Assembly: GCA_949987565.1 (NCBI GenBank)
Contig: OX465109.1
Span: forward strand, 13,161,400 to 13,225,399
DNA from: Luidia sarsii
Taxonomy: Eukaryota; Echinodermata; Asteroidea; Paxillosida; Luidiidae
DNA: 64,000 bases
Reading direction: 5' to 3'
The notes under the pieces are model-generated. The model did no database searches. It was given only the letters and a program-made list of their open reading frames with translations, and had not been told where the DNA came from. The translations under genes and the position numbers were made by a program. Position 1 is the first letter of the stretch. Every line of letters starts with the position of its first letter. Below are positions 30,326 through 41,167 of the stretch, piece after piece.

Positions 30326-31860
30326 CTGTAATCAACCAATAGGAAGAAGAAATGACCTTGGAATGTTTGACATCAAAGCAGGGTTTCAGGGATGATGGAA
30401 AACCCTGAAAGTAAAGTCATGGAAACCAACTCATGCATTATTAAAACCTAGCTAAAACTAAGACATTTGTCATGTGTATTCAGGCACCCTGTGTGCACTG
30501 GTTTGCATGTGTAAGTGTGGGCTTACATGTACTACATAAGGTGGGTTGTGGGGTACTCAGAACAATGGATGGGTACTCAGAAATATGGGACCGCTCCTTG
30601 TGGGGTACTTTTTTGGTACCCCATAAAATTCACGAAACTGATTATTTGGAATTAACTGAAAAAGGAGGAATTTCTGAGGTATGTTTATCTGTCGCAAAAA
30701 GAACTAATTTATATAAGGGACGTTCGGTGAGAAATTTCAGCCTAGGAAAGTGATTCTGGTTCATCAAAGGGAGCGATTTGAATTAGGCTTTTCTGGGAGT
30801 GTTTTTTTTCGTACACATGTATGTACACTAGAAGTAGGAAGTATACGCCCTTAGGGTGTGTGTGTGTGGGGGGGGGGTGCATGTAATTATTTGCATAGTA
30901 GCAGACCCCCACAGCAGCATCCCCTCCTTCCACTTGCCATTGGAATGTGAGGCTGGGTAGCTGAGGCTCCAGGGTGACCAGTGGGCTAGGCTGCAGACAG
31001 AGCATTGTACAGTTCCTTCAGAGGGGTCAACCATGGGGTCAACCCAGACTTGCTGTATGCATGCGGTATGTGACCATGGAGTTAGTATAGTCAAGGAGGT
31101 ATTCCTCCTTGGTATAGTCATGGTATAGTATACAAGGATAGCTTCATGAAGTGGCCAGCGTGACACCATGCATGCAGCAAGGAACCTGAACACCTCTTGC
31201 ACCTGGTGAGTTTCTTCCAACTACTGTACATGTATTTATAAATATAATGTTCAGAAGTTGTGAGTGAAGTTTAAGTAATCTTTAACTTCATCCTTTTAGA
31301 AATGGTTTTACTGCATTTATCTGGTTTAGATGTGCAGCTGGCCATCAAGCTGTGCCACTTTTTTGTGGTCAAGCATGCATGGTGGCCAATGCCTAGCATA
31401 ATGTACACTGTTGAGGGAGCTCCATGCATATAGTGTGCATCCTTCCATGGCGTATTCATGGTGTATCTGTATAGAGGGGTGGCATTTTCAGTTTTAGTCA
31501 TTATACATGCTTGATAAAAACATGATAAAAAGACCTCATCTTGAAGACCTTGTCCTTGTTACACATGGAAGGTCTGGGAATTCCTTAAGTTGATGAATTC
31601 TTTGTGCATACATCGTGGATGTAAGATGACAGAAGTAATGGCATCAACTTCAAGGTCAATGAAATTTGCACTCCTACAAGTTGGAAATTGAGAATCTTAA
31701 TTTGAAGCTTCCATAAGGCACCACTCTCGGACAAAAATTCTTGAAAATGTCCTGTTATGTTGTGGAGAAAAAAGTAATTAAATGAAATGAAAGTGCACAT
31801 GAAAATTAAGAATATTTGGACCCGGTGAAACGACTATAATATTGTGCTTAGTTATGGTTA
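30326..31860. other. no gene recognised
   Basis: Several minus-strand open frames of 75-130 codons (30742-31501) show no domain. They may be flanking remnants of the NHL-like fragment at 31864-32037, but nothing in them supports that directly. A (GT)n/G run lies at 30857-30880. Confidence 0.35.
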
Positions 31861-31863
31861 TGC

Positions 31864-32037
31864 TCAAAGAATATACAAAAGGTGTTCTTTGGTCTGTAGG
31901 ATGTGGAAGGATTTCCAGTAAGGAGTGAACAGTTGGATGCATTGGTTGCCTGAATCTGCCACGGCCACAAAGCCCATGGAATCTATGGCAATGTATGTGG
32001 GCCCAGCTGGTTGGGTGCCTGCCTGTTGTACCATCAC
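31864..32037 (-). pseudogene. NHL-repeat-like exon fragment
   Basis: Minus strand, after an acceptor-like ATATCCTGCAG (32038-32048). The frame reads GPTYIAIDSMGFVAVADSGN and QCIQLFTPYWKSFH, then soon stops. The P..IA(I/V)D..G.(V)AVADS.N..IQ(L/V)F pattern is that of one NHL beta-propeller blade, as found in TRIM-NHL and related proteins. Only one blade is present, there is no donor splice site in a sensible place, and no neighbouring blades are seen, so it is likely a relic or an isolated exon of a gene not otherwise visible. Confidence 0.5.
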
Positions 32038-32139
32038 CTGCAGGATATGTGAGGGGAAAATCAAATCCTTAACGTAAAGTTGGGTTACTAAAATACTACT
32101 TACAAGAGATCCCCTCATCATGTGTCCCCAAATAATCTG

Positions 32140-32350
32140 CCAGTGCCAGATAGCTGAGATGGTAAGACTAGCGCTGGTACGCAAAACCAGACGTCTGGGC
32201 CTCTCGGGTTCAAGTCCCACTCAAGTCTACTCAAACTCAAAGTTTTCTTTGCCGTCATTAATTTGTATGAAAGTTCCCAGTCATGTTTGACTTAAATTTA
32301 AAAAGCTGCATCCATTTTTGTTGATCCCAAAGCTGTTGTAGCCAGGTTAC
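32140..32350 (+). repeat. near full-length tRNA-derived SINE
   Basis: A-box-like TAGCTGAGATGGTAAGAC, B box GGTTCAAGTCCCA, junction CTCAAAGTTTTCTTTGCCG, body AAAGTTCCCAGTCATGTTTG, tail AAAAAGCTGCATCCATTTTTG and GTTGTAGCCAGGTTACA. It shows the complete order of modules that the other fragments share. Confidence 0.75.
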
Positions 32351-32625
32351 AAATACATATATTGCTTGTTTGCAGGTTCTAGTCACGCTGGACAAGGTCA
32401 TGTAGACATGTAGTGGATTGAAAGTTGTCCTGTAATTGTATTTGTAAACTGAAAGTACTAATTGCTATGACGTGGTCTGATCTCAAGCATTATGATTCAG
32501 TATCTTAAATTTAGGCTGGTACTTGGTAATAAACATCACTACCAGCAATTTCCTTATTTATAATACATGTACATAATATCTCCAGTCACCCTTACTTTTC
32601 AATTAAAATTTTCTGCACAAGTCCT
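32351..32625. other. unassigned spacer
   Basis: No exon, RNA or repeat recognised. Confidence 0.4.
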
Positions 32626-32629
32626 GGAC

Positions 32630-32790
32630 ACGATGTACTTGTACATGTATATGAGGGTATGTACTGTACGTGTACATGTACTGTACGTACACGTACATGT
32701 TTGTACATGAACATGTGTGTACATGTACATTGTACATACATGTACATGTACAGTACATGTACATGTACAGTACATGTGCATTGTTGCAGT
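32630..32790. repeat. TACATG/GTACATGTAC low-complexity tract
   Basis: Dense alternation of GTACATGTAC, GTACAGTAC and ACGTACA, largely self-complementary. It opens Cys/Thr/His/Val-rich frames on both strands that are artefacts of the repeat. Smaller tracts of the same kind are scattered through the window (for example 12650, 21695, 27995, 62340). Confidence 0.85.
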
Positions 32791-32911
32791 ATACACTGCG
32801 GGCCGTTCAACTTTGGCCGGACAACTCAACAATCGCTTTACTGTATGTACACACTACTACACAGGCAGATGTATCGATTTGTGTACTAAGTACATATGTA
32901 GGCCTAAGCAA

Positions 32912-32982
32912 ATACTGTAAGGTGACCAAATAAAGTACATGTACATTGTAGTAACCTTATTTGGTCACCTTATTTGCTTAGC
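32912..32982. repeat. short inverted repeat
   Basis: GCAAATA..AAGGTGACCAAATAA faces TTATTTGGTCACCTTATTTGC around a GTACATGTACATTGTAG loop. Confidence 0.7.
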
Positions 32983-33054
32983 AGGCTGGCTCGCTGCAGC
33001 TGAGGTCGCGTCGCCGGCGCAGTGCATACCCAAGTAGTGTCCTGTTATTGCCGT

Positions 33055-33345
33055 GCTGAGTTTATTTATTTATTTGTTTATTTCATTTTTCGGGAAACAC
33101 GTACAGCATTCACATCACAGCACAAGTAAGAATAAAGTTGAAAATAGAAATAAATCAATCAATAAAATAAATAAATAATAATAATAATTAAAAAGAAGTT
33201 ATAAAAAACACAAAAAAACCAAACACCCCAACAAACAACAACAGCAACAATAACAGAAACATCCAATTATCTCCCGCTGGATTGCCCAAAAGAAACTAGT
33301 TTCTGTCAGGGGGCTCTCCAAACTAATTGGATGACAGAAAACAAA
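33055..33345 (-). mobile_element. probable LINE 3' end, minus strand
   Basis: On the minus strand: TTGGAGAGCCCCCTGACAG, AAACTAGTTTCTTTTGGGCA, ATCCAGCGGGAGATAATTGG, a long T-rich stretch, then an AAATGAAATAAACAAATAAA tail. The layout matches the + strand tail at 2995-3160 (GGCAATCC..CAGCGG). It is 5'-truncated, with no reverse transcriptase frame. Confidence 0.5.
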
Positions 33346-33719
33346 AAATATATGGAAAAAGAACTAAGTACATTACAAATATGCCAAATATACCAATTAC
33401 CGAAATAAATAGAAAATCTTTAAAAAGATTTCATTATAATTACGACTATTAAATACTAATTTTCATAGAGTTGTTTATTCGATTGCAAGGTGGAATCTGA
33501 GGACAACACGACAGCGGTGAGCGATCGATCCTTCCGATTTGACGCCTTTCTCCGCCAGTACATTGTATTTGGCTACTAAAAGCTACGCATCCAACCTAAC
33601 GGAGTTTGTACAGTGCTATATTGGGAGCTCGAATTAGTGTTCTGCAACGACAAACAATATTTTTAGCGTAAAGGGGCCCCCACGCGCTCAGTTCACCCTT
33701 CCTCCATGGTTCACCCACC

Positions 33720-33875
33720 CTTCTTAGCAAGCCGCCCATTTCAGCAGGTTGTCGCTACGTGCTCAGATGGGTGGTGACGTCACCCATCCATTTTAGCACG
33801 CCGCCCATTTCAGCAGGTTGTGGCTACGTGCTGAGATTGGTGATGACGTCACCCACCATTTTAGCTCGGTCACCC
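33720..33875. repeat. direct duplication of about 72 bp
   Basis: GCCGCCCATTTCAGCAGGTTG followed by GCTACGTGCT.AGAT and GTGACGTCACCCA occurs twice (about 33731-33800 and 33801-33870), with a third, partial echo of CACCC at the left. The CRE-like TGACGTCA occurs in both copies. Confidence 0.7.
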
Positions 33876-34225
33876 ACTTCAGATTGTGACACCTGCCCTG
33901 CGCATTGTCTGCCATCCAGTTCCTACGTGGTCCAGTGCCACGTACTGTACTACATAGAGGAAGTCTCGAGTCACTCGCACTGGCATTTGGGCGCCAGAAA
34001 GATGAGCGCACTACTGACACGAGTCCAGTATTGACCACGGGACTGGGGTTTATACACATGTACATTGCATGATGTACACATTTAATACAGTACACATGTA
34101 CTGTAGTGTAAAGACAGGGCTGTGGGCCTATGTAATTTGGAGCGGTTCTACTGAGCATGGATACTGAGCGTACCTACATCAGTACATGTACATTTGTACA
34201 CAGTGTACTACTAGTAATAATATGG

Positions 34226-34270
34226 CAGCACCAACAGCGCGTTCGTCATGGCGCGGAGGCTCACGTCATG
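34226..34270. repeat. 20-bp direct duplication
   Basis: GTCATGGCGCGGAGGCTCAC occurs twice in tandem, then GTCATG again. Confidence 0.9.
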
Positions 34271-34441
34271 GCGCGGAGGCTCACGTCATGTCGGCTTCCA
34301 CTTCCAGCGCAGCCCAGCCATCACGTAAGACCACGCTGATATCTCCCTGATGCCAGCGTACTAAACGTAAGTTGAAAAAACAATTACCTTTATCATTTAT
34401 GCTTTAATATTAATAATAATTAAGTTAAGTAGCACTACTAC

Positions 34442-35331
34442 TAGTTGCGGTAACCGTAACCCTCATCCTCCCGAAGGTCGGAGACCTGAGGGTTACGGGA
34501 ACGTATGTACAAAATTATAGCGAGGTTTTTGTTTTTACCATTTTGGAAACACCACTGTACCGATCGCCCCCTTTTTCCACCCTTTTGAAAATCGCCACAC
34601 ACAATCTAAGGACATGCACTTGATCCCAAATGTATACTGAATGTGATCAGATAACTCAAAACATCGTGGGTAAAATACTTTTCCGAAAAACGGGCAGAAA
34701 CTCACCAAAATACTGTCTGTAAATGTCCCGTCAACGTCTCCGCCAGGTTCGGAATCCGAACCTGGCGCCTCGACGAATCAGCGCTAAGTCTCGTGACGTA
34801 TATCCCGCACGACGGTTATTTGCTGTTTCGCAATAACAGTCCACACTCGTGGTGCGCGCGCATATCCATGGTTGTATACAGTACCAGTCGGCTCTTCACA
34901 GGACGATGACCTGCGCGCGCACCACGAGTGTGGACTGTTATTGCGAAACAGCAAATAGCCGTCGTGCGGGAATACGTCACGAGGCTAAGCGCTGATTGGT
35001 CGAGGCGCCAGGTTCGGATTCCGAACCTGGCGGAGACGTTGACGGGACATTTACAGACAGTATTTTGGTGAGTTTCTGCCCGTTTTTCGGAAAAGTATTT
35101 TACCCACGATGTTTTGAGTTATCTGATCACATTCAGTATACATTTGGGATCAAGTGCATGTCCTTAGATTGTGTGTGGCGATTTTCAAAAGGGTGGAAAA
35201 AGGGGGCGATCGGGACAGTGGTGTTTCCAAAATGGTAAAAACAAAAACCTCGCTATAATTTTGTACATACGTTCCCGTAACCCTCAGGTCTCCGACCTTC
35301 GGGAGGATGAGGGTTACGGTTACCGCAACTA
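34442..35331. mobile_element. 890-bp foldback element, near-perfect arms of about 425 bp
   Basis: The left end TAGTTGCGGTAACCGTAACC is mirrored exactly by GGTTACGGTTACCGCAACTA. The arms stay complementary inward through AAAATTATAGCGAGGTTTTT, GGCGATTTTCAAAAGGGTGG (right-arm reading) and CCACACTCGTGGTGCGCGCG, to a loop of about 50 bp (34866-34915). Nested hairpins exist: CGCCAGGTTCGG/CCGAACCTGGCG (34743-34768 and its mirror 35006-35032), and a subterminal CCGTAACCCTC../..GAGGGTTACGG. It is flanked by TACTACTAG microsatellite. There is no transposase frame. Arm divergence is only a few positions, so it is probably young or gene-converted. Confidence 0.88.
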
Positions 35332-35735
35332 CACTACTACATGTACTACTAGTTGTACTACTAGTACTACTACTACTACTTACTAGTACTACTACTACTA
35401 ATATATTATAATAGTACTAGTACTACTACTACTATACTAGTACTACTACTAGTACTAGTAGTAGTACTACTATCACTAGTAATAGTATCAGTACTAGTAG
35501 TACTACTAGTACTACTACTTACTAGTACTAGTACTACTAGTAGTACTAGTACTAGTAGTAGTACTACTAGTACTACTACTACTAGATTAGTAAATAGTAG
35601 TACATTAGTAGTACTAGTACCAAAGATACTACTTTTTACTAGAGAGGCCCTCTCTAGTATCTTTGGTAGTACTACTACTATACTAGTACTACTACTACTA
35701 GTACTACTAGTAGTAGTACTAGTAGTACTAGCAAG
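35332..35735. repeat. TAC/TAG microsatellite with embedded hairpin
   Basis: Imperfect ACTAGTACTAC repeats. At about 35620-35672, ACCAAAGATACTA..AGAGAGG faces CCTCTCTAGTATCTTTGGT. Because the tract is nearly self-complementary it can fold extensively. Confidence 0.9.
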
Positions 35736-35817
35736 CAGAATAGGCCAGTATTGTCTCTCCCAGAAATGCATATTTAGGCCTTAACAAATGTTGCGGTTCC
35801 GGTATACCTCACAAAAT

Positions 35818-35945
35818 AGTCCGAGTAACTCGAACCCTTACTGTACATTGTTAGAATGTTACAATCGCCCTTTAAAAAAAAATTGAGGAGCTCGCCCGAC
35901 CTCAAATAAAAAAACAAACCAGGATGATTGTAAGGGTCCAAGTGC
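35818..35945. repeat. foldback-family fragment (GTCCGAGTAACT box)
   Basis: Contains GTCCGAGTAACTCGAACCC, ACAATCGCCCTTT and GATTGTAAGGGTCCA, the paired ends of the 7942-8838 family, with a short interior. Confidence 0.6.
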
Positions 35946-38035
35946 ACTTTGGAAGTTTGGGCGTGGGTAATGATTAGGCAATTCTGTTGGTCGGGGCTGT
36001 TGAGTTTGAAAGGCTCACTCCCTTCAACTGAAGTGAAACTTACCATAGAGTGTCTATGGAGTGATCATAAATCATGTCCACTTTTAAAAATACAGTCACA
36101 AAATCTCACGTGAATTGAATGAGTGAAAACTCATTAGATGGAGTGGCATGAAGTTGTACTACAAAATTTAAAATACTAAAATAGTACAATATTTATCTTA
36201 CCGTCATGTGTTTTCAATCACAACATTAAATTCCTGTTTACCGGGAGAGAGCGCGAGATACTTTGATATCAGTATCCCTGATGTGACGATTATCCTCCCT
36301 GCTAATAGTGCTATCCCCAACGTTCAGGATGTTGAACAAAATGTTTCCAGTCTGTCATAAGACTAAGAGATAGTCAAAAGATCAAAACCTATGTGTTTTT
36401 GGGTAAAGATTACTGATGCATTTTTACTTTTTTTTTGAAATCCGTGTAAAAAACACAATCTGTGTCCAAATTAACTTTTGTCTGCAACTCTGCGCAGTAA
36501 CTCCCATTCTTCCAGAGTCAGGCGACAGGTGTTGTTATCATGTTGCCGTCTGGGTTTTTATGGCATGCTAATGCAACAAGATTGTTAATGTCTCTCTCAA
36601 ATCGAAGTGACATTGTTTTGTTTTTCTCGTTTCAATTTTAATATTTGATAAAAATATTTATCCACTTTCTGTCCACTCAGAATGATGCCAGATATCATAA
36701 AAATGTCGTAATACTAATTCTATGCAGAATGCAATTCACAATCTTGGAATAAAAAAATAATAATAAAAAAATTAAAAAATAATAAATAATAAAATAAATC
36801 ACAATCTTGGAATAAAAAACGATTCAGAACTGTACGTCACATTCATTCATAAGCCTAGTACGGTAGTACAAATCAAGTTACGACAATACACCACACATTT
36901 TTGAGTGATTTCGCAGTTTTGCATAGCTACTTTGAGGTCAACGAACTTTGCTACTCTGCCAAGTGATCGAAAACACATGACGCTGTCACGCTGTGTTTAC
37001 ATAACGGTTTTGTTAGTTGTTACCGCTGTAAATAACGGACAAGATTTGGGAAGAAACGACCTTAATTTCTAGGATTAAATACAAATATTAAACTGAAAGG
37101 GTCCCTTTGAAAGGTTAGTCAAGTAGTTTTGTAAAACTCCATTTAGTTCATGTTTTTGAGAAATGTTCCCATTATCTAATTCCAATTGTAAACTGATGAT
37201 GCCAGGCTACTAGAAATAGATTCAAAAAAAAAATTGAAATCGATTTTTAATTTTGCTGTAAAATTGTATTTCATAAACTTTCTCATTCACACCAGTAGTG
37301 TAATCTTTCATTCCAGGGAATAAAATCAAAAGCAAAACTGACCAATCAGGTGCCAGAATGCCATTCAGTGACATTACTGTGACGTGGCTCTGGCACAACA
37401 TACATGGACATGTACATATTATTTTTGTCCTTTGATCAGGAGCTGATGAAATGAAATTGAACAGTAATAACGGCGCAGCGGTGCTTAGAAATTGCAGTCG
37501 GTCGGGTTACCGGAACTACAACATATTTGTAGGCCGTATGAGTATGAGTCCTGCAATGCATCTCGTTTTTGTCATACATGTATCAGTTCATTAAAGCTAA
37601 ACTATAAATCTTCTACCGTAAGTTCGATGTTAAGGTTGTCCCCTATATGGTTAAAGAATAAGTACATCATCATGTATTTGTCACTTTATTTATAATTTAG
37701 TAATTTCCCCCCCAAAATTGTACATACTCTGGTACATTTAAATTTGCTAGAAGGATCAGGTCATCATTTTACTTCTAGTATTCTAAAAAGTACATTTATT
37801 TAGTTTTATGATTTCTTTAAATTGCAAATTTTAACCAAAAGTGAACTTTATTTTGGAATCTATTGAGTATTGACTCAAACGTCAAAATGTAAAATTGCCC
37901 TAAATGTTAATTTAGAACAGTGGACACAATCTGGTATACACTATACATACATGTATTATACAATCACAATATATACACACAATAAATTGGACTGTATTTT
38001 GGCATTTATTTATTTATTTTATTGATAGGTGCCGT
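35946..38035. other. no gene recognised
   Basis: AT-rich. 36725-36830 carries a duplicated TCACAATCTTGGAATAAAAAA around an (AATAA)n tract. No exon-like frame found. Confidence 0.4.
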
Positions 38036-38371
38036 TGTCGATGGGACATCTTTATGTTTAACGTGGCTTCATACTCGGTTACATCCTATCTTCAAGAACT
38101 GACGGTCATCTTTAGTGGTAGCTACCGCAGCCTGAAAAGACCGCAGCCTGAAGCATCACCTGAAGGTTTGAAGTTCCATTCCATCCAGGAGGAGGCATGC
38201 CAAGACACCTTCCTAACACTGGACATAGTGGACAGGCACGGAGGACATTGTCAAAGCCAAGGCTCACTGCTGATCCATGGACATCTGCTGCTACCAGATC
38301 CTGTATACTACAAGGGCTGTTTTGGTTTGGAGAATATTGAATTAAATAATTGTAAGTCGGTATTCTCTTAG
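38030..38371 (+). CDS. unidentified open frame, possible exon
   Basis: The frame is open from an AG at 38029 (TTGATAG/GTGCCG) to a stop at 38369-38371, about 113 codons. It has mixed, protein-like composition: FNVASYSVTSYLQELTV, then a basic/Pro segment (SLKRPQPEASPEG), then an acidic/His-rich stretch (DIVDRHGGHCQSQGS) and LLLPDPVYYKGCFGLENIEL. The other two + frames contain stops. I recognise no family. It could be an exon of a lineage-specific or mobile-type gene; it is not an FBXL4 LRR exon. Confidence 0.25.
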   Translation, partial: CRCRWDIFMFNVASYSVTSYLQELTVIFSGSYRSLKRPQPEASPEGLKFHSIQEEACQDTFLTLDIVDRHGGHCQSQGSLLIHGHLLLPDPVYYKGCFGLENIELNNCKSVFS

Positions 38372-38995
38372 ATCACATAGCACCTCGTCTGGGCCCCTTT
38401 CCACAATTCTCTGATAGTGAGGGTTTTCCCTTCAGGATGAACAGTGAATTCTGAGCATACATATGTACAATCAGACACCATCTGTTTTAAACATTCAATG
38501 GATCATCATTGACTTACCAGAATGCATCTCAGCCTCAAAACCACCAGACAATTGAGTTGGGTTACGTTAGGATTTCTGATTGCCCTGAAATCTACGGATT
38601 CTTCTCTTTTTGTCCCATTATAAATTGATGAAATCACCTTTCAGAAAACACAAACGAGAAAATAAATGTGTTTCCAACTGCTTGCTAACTGGCATGACCT
38701 GAGCTTCTGAAGGGACCAAAGCTAAGTTGGAGTGTTGGGTGTTTCAAATTTCAATCCTTTCGGGGCTTTGCTTAAGGTACAAACCCCCCTTCAGTGGATG
38801 AAGAAGTCACCTGTTGTTCCTCCATGTACTGGTACTCTGCCCCAAAAATGCGGTGTTTAAATCAATAATCAGTGGTTTAGAATTATTAAATTCCTTTTCG
38901 GAATCTACATTATGTTGGGCAAAGATTTGGGTGTTACACACAACACATGTACTGTAATTAATGCTCACCAAATTTGGAATTACATGTATCAAAAA

Positions 38996-39080
38996 TTAGG
39001 AGGGCCTGACATTTCCATCACAGTAGGACCTTTCCCAAAGGCTTGAAAGGTCCTCCTAGGATGGAAAAGTCAGAGCCTCT
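38996..39080. repeat. palindromic PLE-type end at the left edge of the tandem array
   Basis: GGGCCTGACATTTCCATCAC..AGGACCTTTCCCAAAGGCTT faces GAAAGGTCCTCCTAGGATGG..AAGTCAG. It ends about 35 bases before the first array unit. Confidence 0.65.
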
Positions 39081-39111
39081 TTTTGTTTTGTTTTTTGCAT
39101 TTCTGAAATTT

Positions 39112-39559
39112 TCGCATTCTTTATTTTATCTTTAACCGCATCATCGGTTTTAAGGTAGCTATTAGTAATTGATGGGTTGGTGGTGGTGGTGTCAGCGCCC
39201 ATCTTGCGTTCACTGCGCGGGGGGCGTTTTGTACTACTGCTCATCGTTATGGTGTTCTCTAATATCTCAATACGGGCTAGAATTTCGCCAAGCGTTATAT
39301 TAATATTAGCAAACTCCGTACCCATCTGGGAGGTCCAAGATTCAAATTTTACTTTGAGTGCGTGAACCACACCTTGATCAATTTCAGACATGTCGTGATA
39401 TGTCGTATGGTTTTGAGTCTTTATCGCTTCAAATTTAGAATCAGGTACCAGGCTGTGTCCTATTATTGGCGCAATATTTCTCGCCCATGTCGTGGTATGA
39501 CATACTATCTTACTCCCTTTTTTTGCTGACTGCACATGGCTGATTTCTCGGAGTTGCAT
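39112..39559 (-). pseudogene. array unit 1: minus-strand open frame, unidentified
   Basis: Representative of the minus-strand frame found in every unit (41177-41620, 43795-44241, 45883-46326, 47944-48387, 49972-50418, 52028-52498, 54084-54554, 56176-56619). The protein is about 150 residues: an N-terminal part including SEIDQGVVHALKVKFESW, a helical, possibly coiled-coil segment (LGEILARIEILENTI), then a basic Ser/Lys/Arg tail. The first 17 codons lie in sub-repeat B, which occurs elsewhere in the unit without this frame, so the apparent start is chimeric; an internal Met before SEIDQ is a better start. In unit 1 the frame continues to 39056 through non-array sequence. I cannot name a family; a mobile or viral origin is possible but not shown. 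Confidence 0.4.
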
Positions 39560-39563
39560 CGTA

Positions 39564-39752
39564 GTGCAGCAGATTAACTGTGACTACTACTGTAGCTTCC
39601 TCAGACTCTCAGTGCAGTACACATGTGAGCTTGGCAGAGTGCGTGAGACGTTGTCCCCACTGAATTCCTGCATGCAAATGCTACACTCAAGCAAACCACT
39701 GAGTGACATGGAGTCTGATGAAGCCATGACGTCTTTCACGTACAATGAATGA
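39564..39752 (+). other. sub-repeat B open frame (present in all B copies)
   Basis: Each B copy reads, on the + strand, LRLSVQYTCELGRVRETLSP, NSCMQMLHSSKPLSD and MESDEAMTSFTYNE before a TGA. Upstream lies an AG (CTACTACTGTAG/CTTCC) that could be an acceptor, so this may be a captured terminal exon. There are about 19 copies in the window (for example 40146, 42210, 42790, 44270, 44850, 46331, 46910). Conservation of the frame is not evidence for function, because non-coding parts of the unit are equally conserved. Confidence 0.3.
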
Positions 39753-41167
39753 CCGGAAGCAGGTGATGAGAGCAGATGTAAAGTGATAGCTGCAAATCTT
39801 TAGAGAGCCTGAAGTTTTGATTCTTCACTTGGTCCATTTTCAACTGTGGAGATTTATAGCTGGTTTACTGTTATGTTCCAACAGATTGACCTTCAATGTA
39901 TGTGTACATGTACATGTAGCTGTACAGTGTACACTACATATTCATGTTCATTGCACAGTGTTAATTGGTGCATAGTGTGCAATGCACAAAAAGACAAAAT
40001 GCATTTTATTCTTAGTAGTGAATGTTTTCCCAATCTGACTTTAAAACAGTGATTGGTTATGCCTGTCACACTTACCTGTTTCTGAACTTCTTACTCCCTT
40101 TTTTTGCTGACTGCACATGGCTGATTTCTCGGAGTTGCATCGTAGTGCAGCAGATTAACTGTGACTACTACTGTAGCTTCCTCAGACTCTCAGTGCAGTA
40201 CACATGTGAGCTTGGCAGAGTGCGTGAGACGTTGTCCCCACTGAATTCCTGCATGCAAATGCTACACTCAAGCAAACCACTGAGTGACATGGAGTCTGAT
40301 GAAGCCATGACGTCTTTCACGTACAATGAATGACCGGAAGCAGGTGATGAGAGCAGATGTAAAGTGATAGCTGGAAATCTTTAGAGAGCCTGAAGTTTTG
40401 ATTCTGCACTTGGTCCATTTTCAACTGTTTACTAGTATTATGTTCCAACAGATTTACCTTCAATGTACTGTACATGTAGCTGTACAGTGTACCGGTACAT
40501 GTTCATGTTCATTGCACGGTGTTAACTGATGCGTAGTGTGCAATGCAAAAAAAGACAAAATGCATTTTATTGTTAGTAGTGAATGTTTGAAAAATAATAA
40601 CTCTTCAACCCATTGCGTGCCCATCCTAAACCTTCCAGAGGATTTGTTTATATTGTTGGCTACCTACATGTACTGTGTGACAATGTTTCTTTTTAGAAAT
40701 CCAACTCGTATCCACCAGCACTATGATTGTTTAGTGCTGGGAAAGCATTGGCAATGCCCATTGCATACTGTAGTAGTAGGCATGTTATCGATTGACCATA
40801 TGCAATATGAACTAAGGGTATACCTCACGAGCAAAACAAGTTCGGGTAAAAAAAAACCTCACTAATATTTAGTGAGAATCTGGTATTTTTGGTGATATAT
40901 ATTTAAGCATCAGCATCAAGCGGCTCACCTAACTGCACGAGTGTGCGTTCATCCTTCCAACGCGTATACTCGTCACGAATCTCAATTTTCTGCTGTTCAG
41001 TAGCGCATTTGCGCCAGAAGAGAATACCTTCAGCAAGCAAGCGCGGTCAGTATTTATAGGGAATTTGCTTGTTTTATCATCGGTTTCAAATGTAGCCTTA
41101 GTGGTGTTTGTAATATATCTTGAGCGGAAATTTTCCTGATCAGCTCACATACAGCGTGTATAGAGCA

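Noticed and set aside
32592..32933. Cys/Thr/Val/His-rich frames on both strands
   Set aside because: They are translations of the GTACATGTAC tract.
35406..35771. A 121-codon minus-strand Ser/Thr/Val frame
   Set aside because: Translation of the TAC/TAG microsatellite.
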